Source of the DNA: Bacteroides sp. OM05-12
GTDB taxonomy: Bacteria; Bacteroidota; Bacteroidia; Bacteroidales; Bacteroidaceae
DNA length: 64,000 bases
Reading direction: 5' to 3'
Assembly (NCBI RefSeq): GCF_003438995.1
Contig: NZ_QSUN01000003.1
Span: 289,507 to 353,506, forward strand
In this document: one piece after another, positions 52,278 through 60,739 of the stretch
How the letters are laid out: each line of letters starts with the position of its first letter
Position numbering within the stretch: position 1 is the stretch's first letter
Translations under genes and position numbers: made by a program
The notes under the pieces: model-generated
What the model was told of the DNA's origin: nothing
The model's input: only the letters and a program-made list of their open reading frames with translations
Databases searched by the model: none

Positions 52278-53604
52278 TATCAGACATACCTAAGATAATA
52301 CCCCTCAAAGCTGTACTATCTTCATTAAAGTCTCCTAGCTTCACCTGTACCAATTTGTTATCCAAACTGTGATCACCATCAACTTCTACCCGGATATAAT
52401 TTTTTGTAAAGCCATGCATCATAGCTCCGGGTTTCGGTTTCTCCAACAAAACTTCCATGGTTTGCCCGATATGTTTAGCATAAAATGCACGCGTCTTTTC
52501 TTCAGACAAAGCAAGCAAACGTTGACTTCTTTCATGTTTCTTTTCCGGAGTCACTACATAATCAATCTTTAATGCCTGCGTACCCGGACGTTCGGAATAA
52601 CTAAAGACGTGCAATTGTGTAACATCCAATCCATTTATAAAATCGTAAGCACTTTCAAAGTACTCATCCGTTTCACCTCTCGTACCTACTATAACGTCTA
52701 CTCCGATAAACGCATCCGGCATTATCTCTTTTATCTTTCTTATTTTCGAAGCGAACAGTTCCGTATCATACCTCCGCCGCATTAACTTCAACACCTCATC
52801 ACATCCCGACTGCAAAGGAATATGAAAATGAGGCATAAAACTACGCGAATGGGATACATACTCTATGATCTCATCTGTCAACAAATTCGGTTCGATAGAG
52901 GAAATACGATAACGTTTGATTCCTTCTACCCTATCCAACGCTTTTACCAAATCAAAGAAAGTCTCACCTGTACTCTTACCGAAATCTCCGATATTTACTC
53001 CGGTGATAACAATTTCCCTGCCTCCTTCGCTTGCCGCTTGCTCTGCCTGTGCCACAATATCAGCAACAGTACCATTACGACTGCGTCCACGGGCAAAAGG
53101 AATCGTACAATAGGAACAGAAATAATCGCAGCCGTCCTGCACTTTCAAGAAGAAGCGGGTACGGTCTCCTCTTGAACAAGAAGGGGCAAATGTTCGAATA
53201 TCCTTCGTCGGCGAAGAAAACGCCTCCCCTTTTTGATGTTTTTCCAAATCACCAAGGTACGAGAGCAAATCTTTCTTCTGCTCTGCACCGAGCACAACGT
53301 CTACCCCCTCAATATCCGCTACTTGTCCGGGCTTTAATTGGGCATAACATCCGGTAACAACGACGAATGCTCCGGGATGTTGCTTAACTAATCGATGAAT
53401 AGCCTGACGGCATTTTTTATCGGCTACTTCTGTTACAGAACAAGTATTCACCACACAAATATCCGCTTTCTCACCCTTACGCGCCGTACGTATGCCGGCT
53501 TCCTGCAAAATCTTACCGATAGTAGATGTTTCCGAAAAGTTCAATTTACAGCCCAACGTATAATAAACGGCTGTTTTATCTTGGAATATAGTTGTATCAA
53601 TCAT
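52270..53604 (-). CDS. mtaB: tRNA t6A37 methylthiotransferase MtaB
   Basis: 444 residues from the ATG at 53,604 (MIDTTIFQDKTAVYYTLGCK). N-terminal MTTase domain with three cysteines, radical-SAM motif CDYFCSYCTIPFARG, TRAM domain at the C-terminus. Makes ms2t6A at position 37 of tRNAs. First gene of a short operon with the glycosyltransferase and perhaps mgsA. Confidence 0.95.
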   Translation of the reverse strand: MIDTTIFQDKTAVYYTLGCKLNFSETSTIGKILQEAGIRTARKGEKADICVVNTCSVTEVADKKCRQAIHRLVKQHPGAFVVVTGCYAQLKPGQVADIEGVDVVLGAEQKKDLLSYLGDLEKHQKGEAFSSPTKDIRTFAPSCSRGDRTRFFLKVQDGCDYFCSYCTIPFARGRSRNGTVADIVAQAEQAASEGGREIVITGVNIGDFGKSTGETFFDLVKALDRVEGIKRYRISSIEPNLLTDEIIEYVSHSRSFMPHFHIPLQSGCDEVLKLMRRRYDTELFASKIRKIKEIMPDAFIGVDVIVGTRGETDEYFESAYDFINGLDVTQLHVFSYSERPGTQALKIDYVVTPEKKHERSQRLLALSEEKTRAFYAKHIGQTMEVLLEKPKPGAMMHGFTKNYIRVEVDGDHSLDNKLVQVKLGDFNEDSTALRGIILGMSDNE

Positions 53605-53716
53605 ATCCTTTTTCACCTTGTATTCAGGTACAAAGTTACACATTATTATCATTAAAAGTTGTTATCACAAAGGATAGTTATCCTGCAAAACTCTTTTTAA
53701 TACGAAACTAATTTGC

Positions 53717-53724
53717 TATGTTTG
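53717..53724 (+). promoter_or_regulatory. -7 box TATGTTTG of the acyl-CoA synthetase gene
   Basis: Exact TAnnTTTG, 25 bases before the ATG. Confidence 0.6.
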
Positions 53725-53749
53725 CTGTTCATTCGTTAAAAATCGACTA

Positions 53750-55423
53750 ATGATACAAGAGAATTTTATCAAACTATACGAGAATAGTTTTAAAGAAAAC
53801 TGGGATTTACCTTGTTACACCGACTATGGTGATGAAGTAACCTACAGTTATGGACAAGTGGCAGAAGAGATTGCAAAACTACACCTACTGTTCCATCATT
53901 GCAGTCTGCGCCGGGGAGATAAAATCGCTTTAATAGGTAAAAATACTGCCCGTTGGTGTATCGCCTATATGGCAACCGTCACTTACGGAGCAATAATAGT
54001 CCCCATCCTTCAAGACTTCAATCCGAACGATGTACATCATATTGTAGCTCATTCCGAATCCGTATTTCTTTTCACCAGCGACACCATTTGGGAAAATTTG
54101 GAAGAAGAAAAGCTCTCCGGATTGCGTGGAGCGTTCTCTTTAACAGACTTCCGTTGTTTATATCAACGTGATGGCGAAACAGTCCAAAAGTTTATTCGTA
54201 ATGCGGATGCCGCTATGCATAAAACCTATCCGAAAGGTTTCAGAAAGGAAGATATACAATATACCACTCTATCCAATGATAAAGTTATGTTGCTGAACTA
54301 CACTTCCGGAACCACAGGTTTCAGTAAAGGTGTGATGCTGACCGGGAATAATCTTGCCGGGAATGTCACCTTCGGTATTCGTACAGAGCTTCTTAAAAAA
54401 GGCGATAAAGTATTATCTTTCTTACCCTTAGCACATGCATACGGTTGTGCATTCGATTTCCTTACAGCTACAGCAGTCGGCACGCACGTAACGTTATTAG
54501 GCAAAACGCCTTCCCCAAAAATTATAATGAAAGCATTCGAGGAAGTAAAGCCTAATCTTATTATTACCGTGCCACTCGTTATTGAGAAAATATATAAAAA
54601 CGTAATACAGCCATTGATTTCCAAAAAAGGAATGAAATGGGCACTCAGTATTCCGGTACTCGATAATCAGATTTACGCGCAAATCCGCAAGAAGCTCATA
54701 GACGCACTCGGCGGAAGATTCAAAGAAGTAATCATCGGCGGAGCAGCCATGAACCCTGAGGTTACAGAATTCTTCTACAAAATAAAATTCCCTTTCACGA
54801 TCGGTTATGGTATGACCGAGTGTGCTCCTCTTATCAGTTACAGCCCGTGGAATCAATTTATACCTTCTTCTTCCGGCAAGGTCCTGGATATAATGGAAGT
54901 ACGAATTGATTCGGATGACCCTTATAATACAACAGGCGAAATACAAGTACGTGGAGAAAACGTCATGGCAGGATATTACAAAAACGAAGAAGCAACCAAA
55001 GAGGTCTTTACTGAGGATGGATGGTTACGCACAGGCGATCTTGGAACCATTGATGCTGAAAATAATATCTATATTCGCGGACGTAGCAAAACAATGATAT
55101 TAAGTTCCAGCGGACAAAATATCTTCCCTGAGGAAATAGAGGCAAAACTTAATAATATGCCGTTTATTCTGGAAAGTCTGATTATAGAACGGAATAAAAA
55201 ACTAGTGGCACTGGTATATGCCGACTATGAATCTTTAGATTCATTAGGGTTGAATAATCAGGAAAATCTAAAAACCATTATGGACGAAAACCTTAAGAAC
55301 CTAAATAAAGCCGTAGCTGTTTACGAGAAAGTAAGCAGAATCCAACTTTACCCTAACGAATTCGAAAAAACTCCTAAAAAGAGTATAAAAAGGTATTTAT
55401 ATAACAGTATTACTGATGAATAG
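53750..55423 (+). CDS. fadD: AMP-binding long-chain fatty-acid-CoA ligase
   Basis: 557 residues. Adenylation motifs: MLLNYTSGTTGFSKGVMLT (P-loop, ~180-198), GYGMTECAPLISY, DGWLRTGDLGTID and RGRSKTMILSSSGQNIFPEE; catalytic lysine near the C-terminus (TPKKSIKRYLY). Activates fatty acids to acyl-CoA via acyl-AMP. Monocistronic. Confidence 0.92.
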   Translation: MIQENFIKLYENSFKENWDLPCYTDYGDEVTYSYGQVAEEIAKLHLLFHHCSLRRGDKIALIGKNTARWCIAYMATVTYGAIIVPILQDFNPNDVHHIVAHSESVFLFTSDTIWENLEEEKLSGLRGAFSLTDFRCLYQRDGETVQKFIRNADAAMHKTYPKGFRKEDIQYTTLSNDKVMLLNYTSGTTGFSKGVMLTGNNLAGNVTFGIRTELLKKGDKVLSFLPLAHAYGCAFDFLTATAVGTHVTLLGKTPSPKIIMKAFEEVKPNLIITVPLVIEKIYKNVIQPLISKKGMKWALSIPVLDNQIYAQIRKKLIDALGGRFKEVIIGGAAMNPEVTEFFYKIKFPFTIGYGMTECAPLISYSPWNQFIPSSSGKVLDIMEVRIDSDDPYNTTGEIQVRGENVMAGYYKNEEATKEVFTEDGWLRTGDLGTIDAENNIYIRGRSKTMILSSSGQNIFPEEIEAKLNNMPFILESLIIERNKKLVALVYADYESLDSLGLNNQENLKTIMDENLKNLNKAVAVYEKVSRIQLYPNEFEKTPKKSIKRYLYNSITDE

Positions 55424-55522
55424 CATGTTTTACAACATGATATTAATTGACATCAAAAAGAGATGGCAAAAAAAAATATAAAAAAAGTTCTCTTTTTTAG
55501 TACAACGTATTGAAAAAGTGTC

Positions 55523-55530
55523 TACATTTG
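55523..55530 (+). promoter_or_regulatory. -7 box TACATTTG of the small lipoprotein gene
   Basis: Exact TAnnTTTG, 51 bases before the start. Confidence 0.6.
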
Positions 55531-55581
55531 CAGCGTTTTAATAAGCAATTAATTGTATTACAGTTTTAAAAAGCAAAGAAA

Positions 55582-55803
55582 ATGAAAAAATTAGCATTTT
55601 TATTCGTAGCTATCGTTGCAGTATCTTTCGCATCTTGCGGAAACAAGTCTAACGCTGACGCAGAAGCAGCTAAAGCTGATTCTATCCGTATCGCTGATTC
55701 TATTGCAGCAGTTGAAGCTGCAGCAGAAGCTGAAGCAGCTGCAGCAGCAGACACAATGGCTGTTGACAGCGTTGTTGCAACTGAAGAAATAGTAGCTGAA
55801 TAA
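55582..55803 (+). CDS. Small alanine-rich lipoprotein
   Basis: 73 residues. Signal peptide and lipobox (FVAIVAVSFASC, Cys19), then a low-complexity Ala/Glu/Asp segment with ADSI repeats. Acidic, no fold predicted; likely an abundant periplasm- or surface-exposed lipoprotein. Strong promoter and terminator on either side suggest high expression. A minus-strand frame across it is a shadow. Confidence 0.88.
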   Translation: MKKLAFLFVAIVAVSFASCGNKSNADAEAAKADSIRIADSIAAVEAAAEAEAAAAADTMAVDSVVATEEIVAE

Positions 55804-55827
55804 TTAGAACTATCAGAGAGAATTGAA

Positions 55828-55862
55828 AGTCTGCCGTGCGAAAGCACAACAGACTTTTTTTA
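55828..55862 (+). terminator. Terminator of the small lipoprotein gene
   Basis: AGTCTG ... CAGACT stem with an inner GTGC-GAAA-GCAC tetraloop hairpin, then seven T. Confidence 0.9.
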
Positions 55863-55954
55863 TGTCCTTTCGGTTAATAATCAATAAAATCTATGTCCAA
55901 CACAACAGAATAATTATTCACGTAGATTTTTACCGAAGAGAAGTTAAAGCTATA

Positions 55955-55988
55955 AAAAAAGCCCGCTATTAATAATAGCAGGCTTTTA
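55955..55988 (-). terminator. Terminator of rpsF-rpsR-rplI
   Basis: AAAAAGCC-x-GCTATT and its complement AATAGC-x-GGCTTTTT; U-tail on the minus strand. Confidence 0.85.
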
Positions 55989-56006
55989 TATAAAAATAAA
56001 ATTAAA

Positions 56007-56453
56007 TTAGTCTTCAGCAACTACGTCGAAAGCGATCTCAACAGAAACTTCTTTGTGAAGTCTCACGATAGCTTTATAAGAACCAACTTCTTTAACGGCA
56101 TCTTTAACAACGATAGTTTTTCTGTCTATTTTATAACCAAGCTTATCTAATTCTTCAGCAATTTGAATATTGCCTACAGAACCGAAGATAGTACCTGTAG
56201 AACTTACTTTAGTTGCAATAGTCAATTTTGTACCATCCAACTTAGCAGCCAATTCTTCAGCGTCTTTCTTGATTTTCTCTAATTTATGAGCACGTTGTTT
56301 CAAATCCTCAGCCAACATTTTCTTTGCAGCAGGAGAAGCAATAACAGCTTTCCCGGTAGGAATAAGATAGTTACGACCATAACCAGACTTAACGGTCACG
56401 ATATCATTCTTATAACCTAAGTTTACTACGTCTTCTTTTAATATAATTTCCAT
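56007..56453 (-). CDS. rplI: 50S ribosomal protein L9
   Basis: 148 residues, standard length. [20 protein letters not shown], then [16 protein letters not shown] signature, long connecting helix and C-terminal domain. Last gene of the rpsF operon. Confidence 0.98.
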   Translation of the reverse strand: MEIILKEDVVNLGYKNDIVTVKSGYGRNYLIPTGKAVIASPAAKKMLAEDLKQRAHKLEKIKKDAEELAAKLDGTKLTIATKVSSTGTIFGSVGNIQIAEELDKLGYKIDRKTIVVKDAVKEVGSYKAIVRLHKEVSVEIAFDVVAED

Positions 56454-56471
56454 ACAAATTCCTCCTTCTTA

Positions 56472-56744
56472 TTATTTCATCATGTCAGTTACAAATGGAA
56501 GTAACGCCAAATGACGTGCTCTCTTCACTGCCTGTGCAATTCTACGTTGGAACTTCAAAGAAGTACCTGTGATACGACGAGGAAGAATCTTTCCTTGTTC
56601 GTTCAAGAATTTCTTTAAGAATTCAGGATCTTTGTAATCAATATACTTGATACCACTCTTTTTGAAACGGCAATATTTCTTCTTCTTTACGTCTACTGAA
56701 GGCGGAGTTAAATATCTGATTTCTGATTGATTTTGTTGTGCCAT
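56472..56744 (-). CDS. rpsR: 30S ribosomal protein S18
   Basis: 90 residues. [20 protein letters not shown] and [18 protein letters not shown], then [12 protein letters not shown], the S18 signature. Confidence 0.98.
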   Translation of the reverse strand: MAQQNQSEIRYLTPPSVDVKKKKYCRFKKSGIKYIDYKDPEFLKKFLNEQGKILPRRITGTSLKFQRRIAQAVKRARHLALLPFVTDMMK

Positions 56745-56746
56745 GA

Positions 56747-57094
56747 TTAATTTTCCTCCTTTTTAGTTGATTTAACACTTCTTCTCTTAGCAGCATATTC
56801 TGCAGCATACTTATCCATTCTGAAAGTTAAGAAACGGATAACGCGTTCATCACGACGGAAGTTTAGTTCAAGCTTCTCAATCACTGACGGCTCAGCTTTA
56901 AACTCGATCAACTGATAAAAACCTGTTGATTTCTTTTGGATTGGATAAGCCAATTTTTTAAGGCCCCAATTCTCTTCATTGATAATCTCAGCTCCTTCTG
57001 CTTGAAGAATAGCCTTGAATTTTTCTACCGCTTCCTTCATCTGTACATCAGATAAAACGGGAGTTAAAATGAAAACGGTTTCGTATTGATTCAT
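56747..57094 (-). CDS. rpsF: 30S ribosomal protein S6
   Basis: 115 residues. [35 protein letters not shown] and a lysine-rich tail, as in S6. First gene of the operon; S18 starts 2 bases after it. Confidence 0.98.
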   Translation of the reverse strand: MNQYETVFILTPVLSDVQMKEAVEKFKAILQAEGAEIINEENWGLKKLAYPIQKKSTGFYQLIEFKAEPSVIEKLELNFRRDERVIRFLTFRMDKYAAEYAAKRRSVKSTKKEEN

Positions 57095-57140
57095 ACTATA
57101 CGTTAATTAAATAATTAAAAATATGTTTTTAATGCGGGTG

Positions 57141-57171
57141 CAAAGGTATATATTTTCTTTTAATAGACAAA
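57141..57171 (-). promoter_or_regulatory. Promoter of rpsF operon
   Basis: Minus strand: TTTG (57,168-57,171), 19-bp spacer, TACCTTTG (57,141-57,148). Textbook Bacteroides promoter, 46 bases before rpsF. Confidence 0.75.
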
Positions 57172-57263
57172 GAGTTAAAGCGAAATATTTCCAAGAAAAG
57201 AATTCTCGTACTCTTAACAAAAAAGAAATAAATCCTCTTTTTATCTTTTTTCATAGATAATTA

Positions 57264-57295
57264 TTGGATAATATAAAAGAGTAATCGTATATTTG
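57264..57295 (+). promoter_or_regulatory. Promoter of the MarR gene
   Basis: TTG at 57,264-57,266, 21-bp spacer, TATATTTG at 57,288-57,295. Confidence 0.65.
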
Positions 57296-57319
57296 CAAAG
57301 TTGTTTAAACAATCATTTC

Positions 57320-57766
57320 ATGATAGAGCAGTTCAATTTTGATATTCAGTTAATATTTGCGATTCTTAATGGTAAGGTTTCGGCAGCCATAAATAGAAAA
57401 TTATACCGTAATTTTCGACAGAATGGTCTGGAAATTAGTCCGGAACAATGGACCGTTTTAATTTTCTTATGGGAAAAAGATGGGGTAACGCAACAAGAGT
57501 TGTGCAATGCAACTTTTAAAGACAAGCCAAGCATGACCAGACTAATTGACAATATGGAACGTCAGCATCTAGTGGTACGTATATCCGATAAGAAGGACCG
57601 GAGAACCAACTTGATTCATCTCACCAGAACCGGAAAAGAAATTGAAGAACGCACACGATCTATCGTTGACCAGACATTGAGAGAGGCTCTAAGTGGAGTC
57701 ACATTAGAAGAATTAAAAATCAGTCAAGAGGTTTTAAGGAAAATATTTACTAATACGAAAGGCTGA
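57320..57766 (+). CDS. MarR-family transcriptional regulator
   Basis: 148 residues from the ATG at 57,320; the upstream frame runs into the promoter. Winged helix: GLEISPEQWTVLIFLWEKDG, TQQELCNATFKDKPSMTRLI, VVRISDKKDRRTNLIHLT. Ligand and targets unknown; divergent from the rpsF operon. Confidence 0.92.
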   Translation: MIEQFNFDIQLIFAILNGKVSAAINRKLYRNFRQNGLEISPEQWTVLIFLWEKDGVTQQELCNATFKDKPSMTRLIDNMERQHLVVRISDKKDRRTNLIHLTRTGKEIEERTRSIVDQTLREALSGVTLEELKISQEVLRKIFTNTKG

Positions 57767-57887
57767 CGAAAACAGAAAAAACAATTAATTAATATCAGTA
57801 ATTGTTTTTTCACTCAAATAATTTCTTTCGTTAAAGAATTATTCTTTAATTTGTAGCAAGAAAAATAAAACTATAAAATACACACAA

Positions 57888-58064
57888 ATGAAAAGCTTAT
57901 TAAAGAATTTAGGTCTGATTTTAATTGTACTTGGAGCTATCATCTTAGTTGCGTGTTTCTTCACCGGTGATGTAAACAACAACGTTATTCTAGGAAGTTC
58001 CATGACTCTTATCATTGTCGGCTTAATTGCATATATTGCAATTAATAAAAGAATCACAGAGTAA
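57888..58064 (+). CDS. Small two-helix membrane protein
   Basis: 58 residues: MKSLLKNLGLILIVLGAIIL (first helix), a short NNN loop, then a second hydrophobic helix ending AYIAINKRITE. A near-consensus promoter (TTTAATTTG at 57,844-57,852) lies 35 bases upstream and a strong terminator lies just downstream. Function unknown; inner-membrane location expected. Confidence 0.8.
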   Translation: MKSLLKNLGLILIVLGAIILVACFFTGDVNNNVILGSSMTLIIVGLIAYIAINKRITE

Positions 58065-58084
58065 ATAAGTCAGAAAAAAGAAAT

Positions 58085-58120
58085 AAAAAAGCCGGGTTAC
58101 TTACGTATTCCGGCTTTTTT
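58085..58120. terminator. Bidirectional terminator between the small membrane-protein gene and rprY
   Basis: AAAAAAGCCGG ... CCGGCTTTTTT: perfect 11-bp stem with A/T tracts on both sides. Confidence 0.9.
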
Positions 58121-58140
58121 GTTACCTATTTATCGTTGGT

Positions 58141-58842
58141 TTATCCTTCCACCTCGGGAGTTATCAATTTATAACCCTTTCCGTGAATATTGATAATCTC
58201 AATAGAATCATCCTCTTTCAAGTGTTTACGCAATTTAGTAATATAAACATCCATACTACGTGCATTAAAGTAGTTATCATCAATCCAGATGGTCTTCAAT
58301 GCAAAGTCACGCTGCAAGATTTCATTTGCATGTGCACAAAGCAATCCAAGTAACTCAGACTCCTTAGTCGTCAGCTTAGTCTGCTTTCCATCAATAGCCA
58401 AAATTTGTTTCTGAGTATCAAAAGTGAAGCGACCAATCTTATAGATATTACTTTCCTTATTTTTCTTTCCTCTTACGCGTCTCAAGATTGCTTCAATTCT
58501 GAAAGTAAGCTCTTCCATACTGAAAGGTTTAGTGATATAATCATCCGCACCAATCTTAAATCCTTCCAAAATATCTTCTTTCAACGTCTTAGCTGTCAAA
58601 AATATAATAGGAATTTCCGCATTTACAGCACGAATCTCCTGCGCCAATGTAAATCCATCCTTTTTAGGCATCATTACATCCAACACACACAAATCGTACT
58701 TGCTTTTCAAGAAAGCCTTATAACCAGCTTCTCCATCAGGATATAACTCGGCTGAGTAACCTTTTGCTTGCAAATATTCTCTTAAAAGCATGCCAAGATT
58801 TTCATCATCTTCGCACAATAAAATACGCAATTTCTCGTCCAT
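58141..58842 (-). CDS. rprY: OmpR-family response regulator, RprY-like
   Basis: 233 residues. Receiver domain with acidic pair ED (11-12), phospho-acceptor Asp55 (CVLDVMMPKKDG), Thr/Lys (FLTAKT, ITKPF), and OmpR-type winged helix (LTTKESELLGLLCAHANEIL ... ARSMDVYITKLRKHL). Strongly similar to Bacteroides RprY as I know it. The kinase lies upstream, 4 bases away. Confidence 0.9.
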   Translation of the reverse strand: MDEKLRILLCEDDENLGMLLREYLQAKGYSAELYPDGEAGYKAFLKSKYDLCVLDVMMPKKDGFTLAQEIRAVNAEIPIIFLTAKTLKEDILEGFKIGADDYITKPFSMEELTFRIEAILRRVRGKKNKESNIYKIGRFTFDTQKQILAIDGKQTKLTTKESELLGLLCAHANEILQRDFALKTIWIDDNYFNARSMDVYITKLRKHLKEDDSIEIINIHGKGYKLITPEVEG

Positions 58843-58846
58843 ATCA

Positions 58847-60406
58847 TTAATTATTTAATAAAGGTAATACAATAATAAATTTAGTTCCCACATTCAATTC
58901 ACTTTCGGCACGTATCGTACCTTTATGATCTTGAATAATCTTTTTCACATAAGCCAAACCGAGTCCGAATCCTTTCACATCATGCAAATTTCCGGTATGT
59001 ACCCGATAAAACTTATCAAATATCTTTTTGAGGTTTTCCTTCTTTATACCGATGCCGTTGTCTTGTATCGATATATAAAGTTTACCTCCTTCATTCCACG
59101 TACGGACATTCAACAACAAATCCTGGTCCGGTCGTTTATACTTCACGGCATTATCCATCAAATTGAATATCACATTTGTAAAGTGCATCTCATCTACAAA
59201 TATATTCGGATGTTCCGCTTCAAGGTTCGATGTTATCTTACCGTTATATTTCTCCACCTTTAATGTAAAGGTGTTTATTACACCCGTTATCAATTCATTC
59301 GCATCGACTTCCTTCATCTTTAACGTTGCATTCTGCCGCTCGAACATTGACATCTGAAGCACTTTCTCTACTTGGAATCTCAACCGCTTCGTCTCGTCAT
59401 TTATCACACCGGATATATGCTGGAACATCTGCGGAGATTTCGCTACTGCCGGATCTTTCAGCATCTGAGCTGCCAATGATATGGTAGATATCGGCGTTTT
59501 AAACTCATGTGTCATGTTATTGATGAAATCATTCTTTATTTCACTCAACTTCTTCTGCCTGAATATACTATAAATAGTAAATACAAAGGTCACAAGCAAC
59601 ACGAGCGTAAAAATGAGCGAAGGTATCATAAACCTGATGGAGCTGAATATGTAATTGTCCAAAGTAGGGAAATGAATCTTCACCAAACCCATTTTTGCGG
59701 GAGGGTCATTCTGGAAAAGTATTCGTGTATAAGATATATCCTCACCTTTATCATCATAGTCAGGACAACGGTACACCTCTTTTCCATCTTTATCCACCAC
59801 GGAAAAATGATATGTGATATCAATGCCGTTATTAAACAGTGCCGTTTTCAAATACTGATCCAGATTCTTGAAATTAACACGTTCTTCCAACGGCTTATCA
59901 CTTGCCGTATACAAAATGTTATAGACCACCTCGTCCAGCAATGCACGCTGGTACAAATATCTGTTCTTTATAATCTCCTGCAATGATCTTGATGTCTCAG
60001 GAATGGATTTCCTTCCATGATTACGGGAAATCATTGCTTTTGCCGTACCCGATGGCTTTGTCGTTATTGTTTTCAACTCAAAAGAAGAATACAAAGAACC
60101 ATCGTGAGTTGTTACCGTATAATGTTGCGTCTGCTGAACAATATCATCGCCGGAAGATGAAGTATTCGCCTGATCATAAGCCCTTGCTGCACGTTCCGTT
60201 TCTGCAACATCTTTCTCCAGATACCTCAACGTTTCATCATATTCCAGGTTTTTCGCCGCCTGAAACAAACTGCGCTTGACCGACTCGTCAAATTGTTCCT
60301 TGCGCATCTTAACCATCTCCTCTATATAACTTACCTGAAGGTAAAGTAGACTAAGAAAAGATAGTCCCATGATTATTCCTAATATCCAAATTGTCGACTT
60401 TTTCAT
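58847..60406 (-). CDS. rprX: Sensor histidine kinase, RprX-like
   Basis: 519 residues. Two transmembrane helices (~8-26 and ~258-280) frame a periplasmic sensor domain. HisKA box NMTHEFKTPISTISLAA near residue 305 and the HATPase boxes DNAVKYK, DNGIGIKKENL and GFGLGLAYVKKII follow. Partner of the adjacent regulator. In B. fragilis rprXY was found through an effect on tetQ-dependent tetracycline resistance. Confidence 0.9.
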   Translation of the reverse strand: MKKSTIWILGIIMGLSFLSLLYLQVSYIEEMVKMRKEQFDESVKRSLFQAAKNLEYDETLRYLEKDVAETERAARAYDQANTSSSGDDIVQQTQHYTVTTHDGSLYSSFELKTITTKPSGTAKAMISRNHGRKSIPETSRSLQEIIKNRYLYQRALLDEVVYNILYTASDKPLEERVNFKNLDQYLKTALFNNGIDITYHFSVVDKDGKEVYRCPDYDDKGEDISYTRILFQNDPPAKMGLVKIHFPTLDNYIFSSIRFMIPSLIFTLVLLVTFVFTIYSIFRQKKLSEIKNDFINNMTHEFKTPISTISLAAQMLKDPAVAKSPQMFQHISGVINDETKRLRFQVEKVLQMSMFERQNATLKMKEVDANELITGVINTFTLKVEKYNGKITSNLEAEHPNIFVDEMHFTNVIFNLMDNAVKYKRPDQDLLLNVRTWNEGGKLYISIQDNGIGIKKENLKKIFDKFYRVHTGNLHDVKGFGLGLAYVKKIIQDHKGTIRAESELNVGTKFIIVLPLLNN

Positions 60407-60739
60407 AACAACAAAATTAACACAGTTAAATTAACACGCCTAGCACATTAACCTGTTTTAACGATGACTTCTTCTTAATTAACCGAATTAGCCTTTTTAG
60501 GTAATAATCTGAATACTATAACAAAAAAGTATTCACTTGGTTTGCAAAAATAATAAAAAATTAAACTCTATCCTACAAACGAGGAGCTTTTTATTAAGCA
60601 TTGTTAAAACAAGAAAGGCGTCAATCAAACTTACAACACAGAAACACGGATTAACGTGGTATCTTGCAGATTTGTTTCATACCTCTGCGTTAACCAGCGT
60701 TAATCCGTATCCTAAAATTATAAAAAGAAAAATATACTT
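60407..60739. other. Spacer with an inverted repeat
   Basis: Gene-free, 333 bases. Contains ACGGATTAACG (60,646-60,656) and its exact complement CGTTAATCCGT (60,698-60,708), words common in Bacteroidetes intergenic DNA. It should hold the end of the EF-G transcript and the rprX promoter. Confidence 0.5.

Noticed and set aside
55566..55847. Minus-strand Ala/Ser-rich ORF over the small lipoprotein
   Set aside because: Antisense shadow of GCA/GCT-rich codons; the plus frame has a lipobox, promoter and terminator.
60646..60708. ACGGATTAACG inverted pair as a regulatory operator
   Set aside because: These words are common in Bacteroidetes intergenic DNA and lie downstream of a gene end; no specific evidence of function.
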